In this document: positions 1 through 12,320 of the stretch, in pieces | Position numbering within the stretch: position 1 is the stretch's first letter | Layout: each line of letters begins with the position of its first letter | Assembly: GCA_023653785.1 (NCBI GenBank) | Contig: JAMKCH010011918.1 | Location: 1-64,000 of the forward strand | Length of the DNA: 64,000 bases | Origin: Ophioderma brevispina | Lineage: Eukaryota; Echinodermata; Ophiuroidea; Amphilepidida; Ophiodermatidae | Reading direction: 5' to 3' | Position numbers and translations under genes: made by a program | The notes under the pieces: model-generated | Database searches by the model: none | The model's input: only the letters and a program-made list of their open reading frames with translations | Told to the model about the DNA's origin: nothing

Positions 1-450
1 TCAGTTTGAGAATCATTAACCCCGCACCCCTCCACCAAGTTTCAGCTCTGTGTGACTTACAGATCTCCAGATATTGTGTTCACAAAAAAGTGTCAATGAA
101 AATCAAGAAAATAGGTCAAATATGCTAATTAATTATGCAAATTAGGTACTTAGAATGCATATACACTGTTGTAAATTTAATCAGTTTGAGAATCATTAAC
201 CCCGCACCCCTCCACCAAGTTTCAGCTCTGTGTGACTTACAGATCTCCAGATATTGTGTTCACAAAAAAGTGTCAATGAAAATCAAGAAAATAGGTCAAA
301 TATGCTAATTAATTATGCAAATTAGGTACTTAGAATGCATATACACTGTTGTAAATTTAATCAGTTCGAGAATCTGTAACCCGGCACCCTTCCACCAAGT
401 TTCAGCCCTGTAGCTCACACAGATCTCCAGATATTTTGTTCACAAGAAAA
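1..450. repeat. 180-bp tandem repeat, two identical units plus a diverged partial unit
   Basis: Bases 1-180 and 181-360 are the same base for base. A third, shorter and diverged unit starts at 361 and fades at about 450. The window begins exactly on a unit boundary as I have phased it, so the array probably continues to the left. Perfect identity of the two full units suggests a very recent duplication or an assembly duplication. Confidence 0.95.
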
Positions 451-500
451 GCTCACGACGACGCCGCCGCCGCAGACGCCGCCGCCGACGACAACACACG
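451..500. repeat. GC-rich CCG/ACG trinucleotide tract
   Basis: A short tract of gacgacgccgccgcc-type triplets follows the 180-bp repeat. It is strikingly GC-rich in an AT-rich setting. It probably belongs to the same dispersed repeat as the preceding unit. Confidence 0.75.
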
Positions 501-617
501 GATCATGCTGCCATAAGGTCTTTCCTATCGGACGACCTAAAAATGGACAACATGGTATTTTAAGGTCCCCATAACTCCAACTTGGTGAAAGCTACATGCA
601 TTCTGATTGAATCTACA

Positions 618-1169
618 TTAAAGGGATTAGCAGTGATTTGCTAATCCGAAACATAAAAAAAATCATCAAAATTCATATTTTGTATATTTTTGTTACTGTC
701 ATGGATATGCGAACATAACCTGCAAGTGGTTGGCTTGAAATCCGTGTATTAAAGACAGGGCAGTACTTTTTATCTGATTCTGTAATTTCTATACGTGCGT
801 ATCAAATTCCCACTTGAGATAAAAAAGCCTTTCCCGCTGCATATCACAGATTTTCAGCATGATATTGTGCACCACGATCAATACAGTTTGACCTCAGACA
901 CAAACATTATTGATCTTTGGTTATTTTCTACTGGTGTAAACCGCAATCAGCTGTTTAGTGCAGATTTTGAGATGCCGTCGCTGTGTCATTTTGCGGGTGA
1001 TGGTATGACAAATTTCCTCAAATACTTCATTTTTCCGTATTTGGTGGTTTGCTTCTACATTAAAGCAGTTATATGGAATTGTACACACTTATCCCAGATT
1101 TATAAGTTAATAAAAATGCATTTCCACATTTTTTCGATTCTCTCGCATTATCGCTGCTAATCCCTTTAA
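618..1169. mobile_element. TTAA-flanked inverted-repeat element (MITE-like)
   Basis: The left end reads TTAA AGGGATTAGCAGTGAT and the right end is its near-perfect inverse, ATCGCTGCTAATCCCT TTAA. Fifteen of the 16 terminal bases match, and both ends sit on TTAA. TTAA target duplication is typical of piggyBac-type DNA transposons. No transposase reading frame is present in the 552 bp, so it is non-autonomous. It shares its right TTAA (1166-1169) with the next element. Confidence 0.8.
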
Positions 1170-1676
1170 AGAGAGACACTGGCACATTTGTAAAAATAGT
1201 GCACCCTCCAGAAAACACATGCCCGAGTTCATTCCCACAGCATGCACCTATTTTAATCGGTCTGTGACCTTTATGGTTTTTTTCTAGACCTAAAAAAAGT
1301 CGGATCCTGACTTTTATTAGTAAACAAAGCGTAAAAATCATAATTTCTTGACAAATACGGTGTGTTAAGCTTAGCCACTCCCAGTGGTCTTTACCACAAC
1401 AATTTCCAATACAACAGTGCAAAAAAATGGACTTTCATGAAAAATAGGGGCGCGATTTGTTTATATTTTGAAAAAATCGCTGCTAGTGGCTTTAAAGTTA
1501 TGGTGAACTTAAAAGTTAGCCTACAAATTACCTGGATGTCTTTTGCCTCTTATCTGTTTTGGGGGCAAGTTATTTTTTATTTGTAAAATATATCTATTCT
1601 GCCAATGGCCTAGACTATCACTTGTGATCAAATTGGGAAAAAATCATTTTCTAAAAATGTGCCAGTGTCACTTTAA
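1166..1676. mobile_element. Second TTAA-flanked inverted-repeat element, abutting the first
   Basis: The left end reads TTAA AGAGAGACACTGGCAC and the right end, read inversely, TTAA AGTGACACTGGCACAT. The termini match except for a two-base indel. The terminal sequence differs from the 618-1169 element, so this is a separate family. Its left TTAA is also the right TTAA of the neighbour. No transposase is encoded. Confidence 0.75.
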
Positions 1677-2165
1677 AATCTACCTTAGAATAACAATTTC
1701 ACAATAATTGTTGATACTGTTTTAGAGTTTGCTTCTAAATGTCAACATTTGCCTTCTGGTATGTTTTTGTTTCAATTGACCCCTTCATTTTAAAATTTAA
1801 AACTAAAATTGATTGATTAAGGAGTTCAAAATGTCTTAATTTTTGTTTTTCAATACGTCTACCACTATGCAAAAAAAACAAACAAAAAAAAACACACAAA
1901 CAAAAGGAAAGGTGGTTAGACCTTGTTGAGTGATAGTCAAGTAAGAATTAATGTCTAAGGCCCTGAGAGAGGCTGTTGGGATTGGATGTGATATCCTACA
2001 GGACTTGTTTGGTTCACCTTGCACCACCCTCTGCCAACCAGGTTACCCCTCAATTTTTTTGTAATAATCAAGGTTGTTAAGGTATGTCAGCTACAATTGA
2101 AGGTGCTTGCACATTTATGTTGTATAAATGTGCACTGGTGATAGATGTATCACCACCACCACATC
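1677..2165. other. No gene seen
   Basis: AT-rich sequence with an A-rich stretch (1868-1905). A reading frame on the minus strand here is short and lacks any family resemblance. Nothing functional is recognised. Confidence 0.6.
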
Positions 2166-3643
2166 TACAGGGTGTCTCAGAAAGAATTACACCCTAACTA
2201 TAGGTGACCATAACTTCAAACATGTCAAAAGTAAGTATCACATTTGAGAAATTTAAAAGAATCTTAAACCACAATTACTTCATTTTAATGTAAACATCAC
2301 TCGATTCGGTTCAGTAGTTTTGAAGAAATAAGCGATTGTGTAACACATGTCAATGGACACTTCCTTCCAAGTTTGTTCACAATAATGCAGATTTGATGTT
2401 AACTACCGCTGATTACTTGTGTTATTTGTTTAAGCTGTCTTCTTCTCATTCCCCAAAGAACCGGCCTTGTTTAATATTTTGTGAGTTCAATGCCATTTTG
2501 TTCGTTTTATTATAGTAATAAACAATTACCGTGACAATTATAACAAAAATCCAACAAGAAAAACAAAACATGGTAAATAACAAGAATGACCATCTTTATT
2601 AGAAAACAACACCAATAAAATCTGTAGAAAATGTGAAATATGTTAGTTGAACTATGGGGTGGCACTGCATAGAATGAATTGAGAAGTTTAATCAATACGT
2701 TAACAGGTATATAAACTGAACAATAAGATTATTCACAATAGTTTTTATTCAAATTAGACATCTTATTCCAATAAGATGGTGGATTTTACATTAAATAATA
2801 AAATTTTATTTGTAAAGTTTTTGCAAATTCAAAATTCCCGCATTTTAATATATAGGCCTACTTGTGTTATATGAAGTACTTGCCAGGAGTATAAACATTG
2901 TATTCCTTTATGAACTTAAAGAGTTCATTTGGTCGACTGACTTTTTACATTTAATTTTACTTTGCATTTGTTGGCATGCTGGATATACACATCTTGAAAG
3001 CATTTTATCAAACCGGAAAATCTACACATCTGAATCAATTCTTAGCAAACAGAAAAAAGGTGAACATTTGGTGGTTGAAACCGTTCTTAGATTTTTATTA
3101 ATGCACAACTAGTTGATTATCAAACTTCACTTCGTTTTCAATATTCTTAAAAGCTGCCTGATGTGAAAAAAAAAAAAATTTGCCTGGATTGGCGACAGCC
3201 ATGGTATTAATATTAATTGTCAAAAAGACTGAAGATGTCCGTGACATTTCTTCGTTTTCTTCAATTTCTTTAAGTGAAAAAGAAAAGAAGTAAATTTCTA
3301 TTGTAATGTATGTGCAATATTATGTTGAACCTGGTGCAAATATCATTTGTTATTTTGTTTAAAAAAAATAAAATGAAAAAGAAAATGAAAGAAGTATTGA
3401 TTATTTCTCGCCTGTTCTGTCTGAATCACTTTATTACAAACTTGGAAGGAAGTGTCCATTGACATGTGTTACATAATCGCTTATTTCTTCAAAACTACTG
3501 AATTAAATCGAGTGCTGTTTACATTAAAATATTGAAAAATAATTGTGGTTTAAGATTCTTTTTAAATTTATCAAATGTGATACTCACTTTTGAAGTTATG
3601 GTCACCAATAGTTAGGGTGTAATTCTTTCTGAGACACCCTGTA
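2166..3643. mobile_element. TA-flanked element with ~230-bp terminal inverted repeats
   Basis: The ends are TA-CAGGGTGTCTCAGAAAG at the left and its inverse, CTTTCTGAGACACCCTG-TA, at the right. Inverted similarity continues inward for about 230 bp on each side, to the tggacacttccttccaag motif near 2390 and its inverse near 3440. TA target duplication and a CAGGGTG end are typical of Tc1/mariner-type transposons. The 1.0-kb interior has only short frames and no DDE transposase, so this is a non-autonomous long-TIR derivative. Confidence 0.88.
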
Positions 3644-3649
3644 TATTAT

Positions 3650-3870
3650 AATACGCCATGTCTGTTTGTCCGCCCTTTTTCTTGGAGGTTGGGGGTCGTA
3701 CACTAACGAAACTTGGTGGGTAGGTGTAGCTAGGGCTCGGCTTGGGCCTGGCCAGATCAACTTTGATTGGTTAGTGGAAATGCGCTCCACAAGCCGGGTA
3801 ATCGTGAAAAACGTTTTTCAAACAAGTAGTGCTTTAAAACCCTGGTGATCACAAAACCCAGGGACTGGCT
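3650..3870. repeat. Unclassified GC-richer repeat-like segment
   Basis: Directly next to the TA-flanked element lies about 220 bp of GC-richer sequence starting with tataatacgccatgtctg. It looks like part of a dispersed repeat, but no clear termini or duplications were found. Frames on both strands are short and unrecognised. Confidence 0.35.
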
Positions 3871-6800
3871 AGTAATTTTATTAAGCTATGCTGAATGAGA
3901 CCAAATCAACCAGGCTTTAAGAGCCAATTTTTTAAATAGTTATTTAAGAGCAGCAATTTTGTCACATAAAAGTACTTAACTTTGTGGTATTAAGAACTAA
4001 AAGATGAATGCTATTAGAGTTAATATTGTCTTATGACTAGAGTGTGCCACATGAGTGGCTTTGGTCTTCAGTTATCCATGCTAACAGTCGATTATTATAT
4101 TTGCATATCATACTTGTACGATGTTTACTTTCACACAGTAGAAATCTGCAATTCACACAACACAGTTTTAAGTTTGGTGTTTGTTTTCTGACAAGTTTAT
4201 TTTATTTTGGCATTTTAGAGGCAAAAAGGATTCCTTACTATTCTAAAAGTTCTTCATAGGCATGTACATATATTAATTCTGCTGTCTTTATTAGACATAC
4301 TTTCACTTACGTGAATAATAATGATAACAATATTAATAATAACTTAAGCAGAGGCTTTTGGAAACCCTATGTACATCTCACATCTTCAAAGCCAAATATA
4401 ACAACAAGAGTTAACAATACTACATTGGTTGAAGTGCTTTATCATAATATACAATTACAAATCTTCACATTTATGACATTTTATAGAAAGGGACAAGAAA
4501 GCATTCATTGTCCTAATAACAACTATAATATGAATAGAGGGATTTTTTTTGAAAATTGTTTGCACCTTTGAAAGTTACACTGAATAGCAATTATTGATCT
4601 CAAGTTAATACTCACACCACATTGTTACTGTAGTTATACATTTTAAATGCATTGTCAATCTATGGAGTAGGCCCTGTTTTGCACTCTGCACTCAGTTTTA
4701 AAATGGAATTAACAAATTTGATCTGGGCAAGAGTGGTCTAATTAAGACAAATGGAATTTTTCTTAAATATTCTTTGTATAGTTTATAACAAGCAAACAGT
4801 CACAAACGATATTTTAATACAGAGCAGTAGAAAACAACATTCATTTCCAATCTAATTTGCAAGAGGGCAGTACAAGTTAGCTGACCTTTGAACATACATT
4901 TTCAAAGTTAGATGGTACCAAGAGATTTCTTTATTATTGTACTTGTTATGCTATAAAATGACACCATCTATCTTGATAAACAAACTGAGGCCTTCCTTTT
5001 AAATGGCTCTCATGATTCAAATGATATTTCAAATCTAATTTTGTAAATTTTCTTCTCTATTTTAGAGCATAACATTTAGTCTCATCTTTGGGTGCAACCT
5101 GTGACAAATTTCTGCTCATTTAGCATTTAGCACGGTACTATCTTGATGCATATGGTATGGTTATCGTGTATGTGTGTACACATGGCACGTATATATGTGC
5201 TATATAATGCATGCATTGGAGATAATGTTAACATTGTTTATCTATGTGGCCATACCAACATGCAGAAATGTCTTAACAGCAAATTATGGTGATAGAGATT
5301 ATAATATTATGAATAGCTGATGAAGGTTCTATTGAACCAAAACATGCCCAGTGAGTTAAAGAGCATGATGCTATCAGAAATAGAGTTAAAACATTTTGTG
5401 TGTAGTTCCTTGGCATACAGTTTGATTCTCCTGCTATAGCTTTAATGTGAGAGTGAGAGAGCGGGAGAGAGAGAGAGAGTGAGAGAGAGAGTACCTGTAA
5501 TGACAAGGACCACACACGCTAGGTTGGTAAAAAAAACAAACACTAAGCCAAATTTATTTACTTTTATAGCAAATTGGTATTAATAATCAAGGTTTAAATA
5601 CAAAATATTTAAGTTTTCCTATGTTTGTATGAATTTGCACATTGCACTAAAAAAGTTAAGACTCAGCTTGTAGTTAGACAAGTTGCCAATGGTGACACTT
5701 GGTAACATTATGCAATAACTAAAGTGTGATTACTGTTGAAATAAAAAGTAAATGATATGATTTCACCAATTAATGCTGAAATTTGGTCAACTGTGCATGG
5801 TAGCATGGCCAGATTGTGATGCAGTCAATGAGGTTTCATAATATGGTTTCACAGCAACTATGCAAAATGTAAAGTTCCAGCACTGGCAATGAGCAAATGA
5901 TCACTAACACTGCCCCAAATCCCTAGTACCAGGTCATAATATTGACCTACATGATGAGCAAGCACATACAAATCAATCCTGATTAAATAGAAATTTCAGA
6001 AAGAATTTACTATTGTGCCACTACCCTGTGAATTTGGCAGTCTCAATAGAATAAACTGCATGTTGAAGGATGTGGTGGCAGAATACTGAATTCAACTTGA
6101 AATTTCTTTTAATTCAAATGTTACAAGAAAAAACAAAACAAAAAAGCATGATATCCTTTGACCTTAATTAGGTTACTCTTGGAAAACTTTTACCAAACTA
6201 AAAAAATGGACCATGATCTTGGTTTAAGTTGAAAATCCATTAAACAGGTTCACAGACACAGAGCTATATAGGCAGAGGATAATCAAATAAGCAATGATCT
6301 CAAATGAACACATAAATGATCTCCAACCTTTCTCCAAGAACAACCCAGGAAGAACTTCAAAACAAAGACTTTGTATAAATTGCACAAAATCCATCGACTG
6401 GGTTCAAAGCCATCAGGCTGGACCTAGGGTAACAAAAATGAGCAATCACCCCAAATGACCTTTGACTTCTTTTGTAAGATCCTATGTGATCAGTAAACTT
6501 GATCAAGAAACTTGTAAACTTTGTTGATTATAAAAATATTCCACTGCTAATAGTTTTACAATGCCTCAAAGTACTGGTAGTCGACTGGTATTAGGATTCT
6601 TAACCTTCTTTCATCAAAAGAACATGTCATGGTAGAATTAGCCAACACATGGTATTTGACTATATCAAACTATCATGCAACAATTACATACATACAGTCA
6701 AAGCACAGGTCACACAAATACTGCTTATTTTCTTTTCAGCGACTCAGCTGACCTTGAATGACCGCTATGAAAAAAAGGGTAAAATAGATTTGGTCAAGGT

Positions 6801-7497
6801 ACATTTTTGTTGGATTTTGCATTGTTACCATCTTTGAAATTGTTTGAAATAGGAGTAATCAGATAGTTATATGTCTAAACTAGCATGCCAAAGTCGGTGA
6901 TGGTTGATATTAAATGTAAAATTGTAATTTTTCAAACAAATCATATGATACAGATTTTAGATGCAAAGTCGGACTAAAAACCTGCAAAAAAATAATGCTA
7001 TTAGAAACGGACAGCTCTGATTTTCTCAGTTTTCAAAAGTTACAGCATTTTCTTCCATAATGCATGAATCTAAGCTTTCATTTCAGAAAACTTTGCAAAG
7101 ATTCTGCACTGGCACTTAGCTTGGGAATTACGCGCTAAGAAATCACGACCTTTGCAGGCAAAGCGTGACCTGTAATTTTGAGACAAAAACCTGTAAGCAG
7201 CCAAATATTATTTATCTTATGTTTAAAAATATATCTGGTAAGGTCACACCCAAAACGCAAAAAATAAAGAAGGCCATGGCAATGAACATGGACCTCAAAT
7301 GATCTTAATGACAATGAATTATGAGTGTAATGATGCAAAGTATGTATATTCACTGAACCAGAAATACCAGAATTGAGTGCCCCTTTGCACACTTAATGTC
7401 CCGAGTGTATCCTTGCATGATTGATTACAAACAGTCTGCTGTTTTTCACTTTATTGGACTAAAAACACTTGGGGTTTAAAGCAAACAATAATACGAT
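3871..7497. other. No gene seen; AT-rich non-coding sequence
   Basis: I found no exon with convincing splice sites and no family match. It contains a GA microsatellite (5450-5492) and a small three-stem palindromic structure near 5310-5382, both described separately. If the Trio/Kalirin gene splices on past 21.8 kb, this could be intron. Confidence 0.55.
5450..5492. repeat. GA microsatellite
   Basis: An imperfect (GA)n run about 40 bp long with occasional interruptions. No function is inferred. Confidence 0.9.
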
Positions 7498-7803
7498 TTA
7501 AAGGTGCATTTCGTGATTCTAGTACCTTCCGTTTTATTCATTGTTCACTAGCTATCCTTGAAAAAACTTATTCACAAAGTTTGAGTTGATCCCGATCTTG
7601 CGGTTTTGTGTTATGATCAATTGCTTGTTTCCCACGGTCCCATTGGCCACTGTACTGTAATTTCTTGCAGATATGACCGAATTTGCACGTAAGATTAGGT
7701 ACACATGGATTACTAACGCTAACGGTTATGATGATATAAAAATCTCAACTTTTCTTTAGGTAAGTTGGGGGACGAGGTTGTGGATCACGAAATGCCCCTT
7801 TAA
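7498..7803. mobile_element. TTAA-flanked inverted-repeat element (306 bp)
   Basis: The left end reads TTAA AGGTGCATTTCGTGAT and the inverse of the right end TTAA AGGGGCATTTCGTGAT, differing at one base. Both ends lie on TTAA. A third TTAA family is implied because the termini differ from the elements at 0.6-1.7 kb. A lone left end of similar sequence (AAAGGGGCATTTCATG) occurs near 39746. No protein is encoded. Confidence 0.85.
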
Positions 7804-9350
7804 CACATGAAAAAAATGACCAATTTTTTTCTTTCCACAATTTGTTTTATTATTGCACATAAGCCAATCCCTGAACATGTATTCCTTTGATATGCTTTAA
7901 TGACCCGATGAAAAAGCTGAGAACAAATATTTACAATTGTGCTCAAGACATTTTTTAGATTGAAGTGTAAATCAGCAACCATAAAATTTTAATCTGCTAA
8001 CAGCGACGGCACGTCCACACGACAAGCACGCGTGTTGTAGTTAGCTAACATCGATGTTAGCAACCAGAGGTCAGGCATGACCCTTGCTTGTGTGGCGCGG
8101 TGTGAACGGGTTGCCTTCAATTTTGAAATTAAACCAAAAAAACTTCGGTGGATATATTGCATGTTACAAGAATTAAATATCATGATTATTATCATTACTT
8201 GGAATGCCAATACAACTTGTTGCTAATGATCAACATTGTGTAAGCAGTCTACTGAAATATTCCAACCACCTCTTTAACGACAAAGACATTGCTTCTTTGT
8301 TAGTGAAAAAGTAGGTACAGGTGTAAAACATGCACAAAGTACCTTCTCTTAATAGAGCAGGTTAAGAGTGTCTACCAAGAAGGTTACCTCAACCCTTTCA
8401 ATGGTCAACAATTTACCCCTTCCAAGATCAAGACCTGATGACACATCACTAGCGACATGTGATGTTAGCTGCATTCAGATGAGCAGAATAATTGGAGTGA
8501 TTGAACATTTCAGGGTGAATATACAACCCTTTCCTCTGAAGTACAAGCTGATCCCCTGGGTTCCCCTTAGACCATCGATCTGATTGTGAATGATAAGGTG
8601 GGCTCATGGTAATTCTGACCTTGCACAAGGTTTGGCACCGTTCAATTTAAAACCCAAAATGCTAACAAATATGGTGTCTCCTTGGAAAAATACTAATGAT
8701 TGCAAGATTCTTCATGTTCTTTACTTCACATCATTTAATGTCTTTATCATGATGTCAAATTCTACCTAAACCATCCTCCCCTGTAAAACGGGCCCTAATT
8801 GTTTGCAGCATATTAGATCTCTACACTAGAGCACTCCCTTGTCTGACCCCACTAGAGAGCGCTTCCTTGACTGTACCCAGTAAGACCCACGAAAATGATA
8901 TATGAATTTTTAAATCAACACATGAATGTGAGGTTAAGAATTATGGCATGAATCTATCGGCACATATATAATTAAATATCCCCAAAAAAAATCCCATATG
9001 CTTTTCAAATGGTCAACCTACTGGAGTATTTCTTGCGAAAACATTTTTTTACATGCTTATTTTTTGTAGAAGTAGAAGGACGAACGATTGGTAGTAGATC
9101 TGATCGCTTTATATCCTGCCTTTGTGTGCTCAACGAAGTTCACAAGACAAGCATGAGGCTTGGCAGACTGGGCCTAAAGTCATGTGATCTTTTTCACTGG
9201 CTTCTGTTACGTATTGTGGTAATATAGCACAGGGAATAAAGATGGCAGCTTCCAGGATTGCTTGAATAAAGCTGGATTTTTTCACCAGAAATCTCCAATG
9301 ACCACGTAAACCACCTACCTACCGTGGGATTAAAAATTACTTGGACAGGA
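7804..9350. other. No gene seen; includes a GC-richer patch with a palindrome
   Basis: Around 8010-8110 there is a GC-richer patch with the palindrome gctaacatcgatgttagc. A 72-codon frame at 9009-9227 follows a tttttgtag that could be an acceptor, but it has no recognisable domain. I do not call an exon here. Confidence 0.5.
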
Positions 9351-9384
9351 GATACTCACACCTCATGTAAGCGCAGCAAGCTAC

Positions 9385-9485
9385 GCGAAGGTCTTCGATT
9401 CGTTCGACGGATTACGCATTGCAAAATCGATGTGCGATGTTCCTCCTGTCTCACATAGTCGATTTTGCGTGTGTTCGATTCTTCC
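9385..9485. repeat. Imperfect hairpin around a tcgattttgc motif
   Basis: The left arm (gcaaaatcgatgtg near 9419-9432) and the right arm (cacatagtcgattttgc near 9453-9469) can pair. It looks like a small palindrome or MITE remnant. No target duplication was identified. Confidence 0.4.
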
Positions 9486-12320
9486 CACAAATTAATTATC
9501 AGACTGTAGTGTATTATTTAGGGACAATTTCTTAATATATGTGATGAATGATTCATGCCAATAAATTCCTTTAAGTATGTCCCATAACCTCTCTCATTTG
9601 TCTGGGATTATTCTAGTGGAATGGCAATCTCTTAATTTGCATTGTTATATTAACAGGCTTACTTACTTATCCTTGTGATTTATGATATGCAAGTAGATCA
9701 ATTAATGAAATGAATGAGTATATTAAGGGCACTCAAATAACAGGTAATATACTCCAAACTGGTTTTGACATTCTGCTAAAACTGTTTAACAACAATTTAG
9801 TGAGGATTTGTATTAGTCAGGTGGAAATCTAGGCACACAGCCTGAAGGATGGAAATGGCGTACAGACTTGTTCTATGATAGATTTTAGTCATTAGGACCT
9901 AAGGCCAATAATTTTTGGAGGTGTGCAAATTTGTTCCAGTGCTCATTTTGAAAAATCCAAATATGCTGCTACCATTCCAAAATCACTAAAATCCCTTAAG
10001 TATTCCCGCAAAGACAAATATCTCTCGGTATTCCGGTGTTTTTAACCACTGAAAAAGTGTTTAATGTGAATTTTATCATTACTTGCCACAAAAATCCAAA
10101 TGCTGCTCAAAAGTCAAAATATGCTCGCGGAATCATTAAAATTATCTTAACACCTCCATTTACCTATTTACGCTACTTGAATACTACTGAACACCCAAAA
10201 CGTGTTTCTGCAGGTGTTCAAATTTGGTTACAATTGACATAACTCTGCAACTGTTACTTTAACACCTCTAAAAGTCATTTCCCCAACGCATCAGGACACG
10301 TCAATTGTTCTGCACATTGCAGTATTAGAGGTTGAATTCCAGTGTCTATCTGCATCTTTATGCTTTACACTTATGAGCTACATGTATTGATCACTAGAAA
10401 CCTTAACTGCATTTCATCATCTGTGACATTTTCAACATTCAAGATGGTAGCCAATACAGCCGCCTTTAAAAATAGTAAAACCTACATTATAGGTGTATTA
10501 TATGTAGTTACATCGACATTATTATGATAAAGGTGTAAATTAAGGTAGGGATAAGTATTTGCCATTTGACATTATTATCGGGAATTGCTGGTTTCTTTAC
10601 ATGCAAAAATGTTAAGATGTGGCTGCCTTATAAATTACGACATCCTAACGTCAAAAACTAGAATTACATACATCTGTCTTGTAATTTAGTTAAACACCCA
10701 AAATGAGATTAATTTAATTTAAATTATGAGATGTATGTCTTGCGTCAGTAATAACTCTACTGGATATTTGTTTTTACAACATGCTTAAAATTCAAATGAC
10801 GGCCAATATCTTATAATATATGACAATTTGTAGTTTTTAAAGACTTAAAAGGGTGGGGTAGGGGGGGGGGGGGGGGGGGGGGGGCCCCCAAGTCCCCATA
10901 TTGACTGCCATACTTGATCGTAAACTTGTAACACCTATGAAATGTTAGATATGAATTCCTACTGGGTATAGAGCCGTCAGAATTATGCTCTATTACAAAT
11001 ACTTGACGTTTTATGGTCAATTGAATGATTTCAGGCATATTGGGTTTTAGGTGGCCATATTGGATTTGATCGTAACTGTTGTGATCCAATCACGTCAATA
11101 ACCGATACAAAAGATTCCTCGTGCTTTAACATCTGGATCTATTACATAAAATATGGCCATTTGAATGATTTGAGAATGATAGCGGCCATATTGGATTTCT
11201 AGAAATGCATTCACTAAAGTTGTTGCACACCCTCCATAAATTATAAGCTTAGGCATCATTGACAAAATCCGATCAATAGAAAAAGTCTGTAACTCCATTT
11301 CCACCCTGTGCCCACAATTCCTCCTGACTATACCAGAGTTCCCCCAAACAATTTTGTCTGCAAAATATATCTTAAAAGCTATTGGGTCAACTAATGGTTC
11401 CTAAGTCAACCCAGAATTTATAAGTTCATAAAAGTTAAAGTGAGAACATAAGAGGTTGATCACAAGATCTGCCAACATGGGAACAGGCCAGAAATCACAA
11501 AGCATATGTTTACCAACATCCTTCAGTGTATATTTGTTTTCCACTTAAGACCACAGTGGAGAACCCATCGGCAAAGTCCCCGAAGTTTACTGTGGTTTAG
11601 TGTTTTAAAGCCAGAAGGAGGATCTCCAGGAGCTCAAGAAATATGTTCAGAACTGTTTTTGTCAATATTTCAAAATTTGTTTGAACTGTCAGAAATCAGA
11701 TGCTGAATTTTCTTGCAATTTAGAAAGTTCAAAATAGGGTGATTCCTATAAACCAGGGAAGGTTAGCAGGTATGTTGGGGTATAATACTTGAATGAAGCC
11801 TGCAACATTTACATCTATAAGTTGAAATACAGTTAACTTATATCCCTTTCCTTGGATTCTTTTTTTCACTAGGTGAATCATTCATGCACTGTTTTTTTCC
11901 TGGTGCTCCAGAATTCTATTCAGAGCCCACACCTTAACAACCATTGTAATGCAACTTTTTATTGCCATTTGGAAGTAGTAACAACCAATTTTCACTTTTT
12001 TCCTGTTATTGGTTGGTTGTGTACCCCATCAATGAAGAGTTTTGGTAAAAAAATGCATGGCAAAGTTGTTTTCGAGCCCCCCCCCTTATACACTGATGGG
12101 AGTGCAAAGACCTTACACACTTTCAGTGTTACGTTTTCCGCACCCCAAGTTGAATGGCAGATATAAGTGACTGCAGAGAATGACTGGACTGAGATTTTGA
12201 AGTTATTTTTTGTATTGGATCTCTGCGAGGATTACTGGAGTAATCTAGAATTTTGCGGTTTTTTGGCTTTTGCACTCACTATATTCAAAGAATATGAACT
12301 CTGGGCTATGTTATTAACTT
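9486..12320. other. No gene seen; poly-G tract and a short tandem duplication
   Basis: The stretch holds a G run at 10861-10884. It also holds two diverged copies of a ~155-bp unit ending in ggccatattggattt (about 10930-11215). A segment at 11540-11690 has a somewhat coding-like composition on the plus strand, but the frame is interrupted and no family is recognised. It could be an old pseudogene fragment. Confidence 0.5.
10861..10884. repeat. Poly-G run (24 G)
   Basis: An unbroken G run is followed by CCCCC. Such a run can form G-quadruplexes and is prone to sequencing-length errors. Confidence 0.9.
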
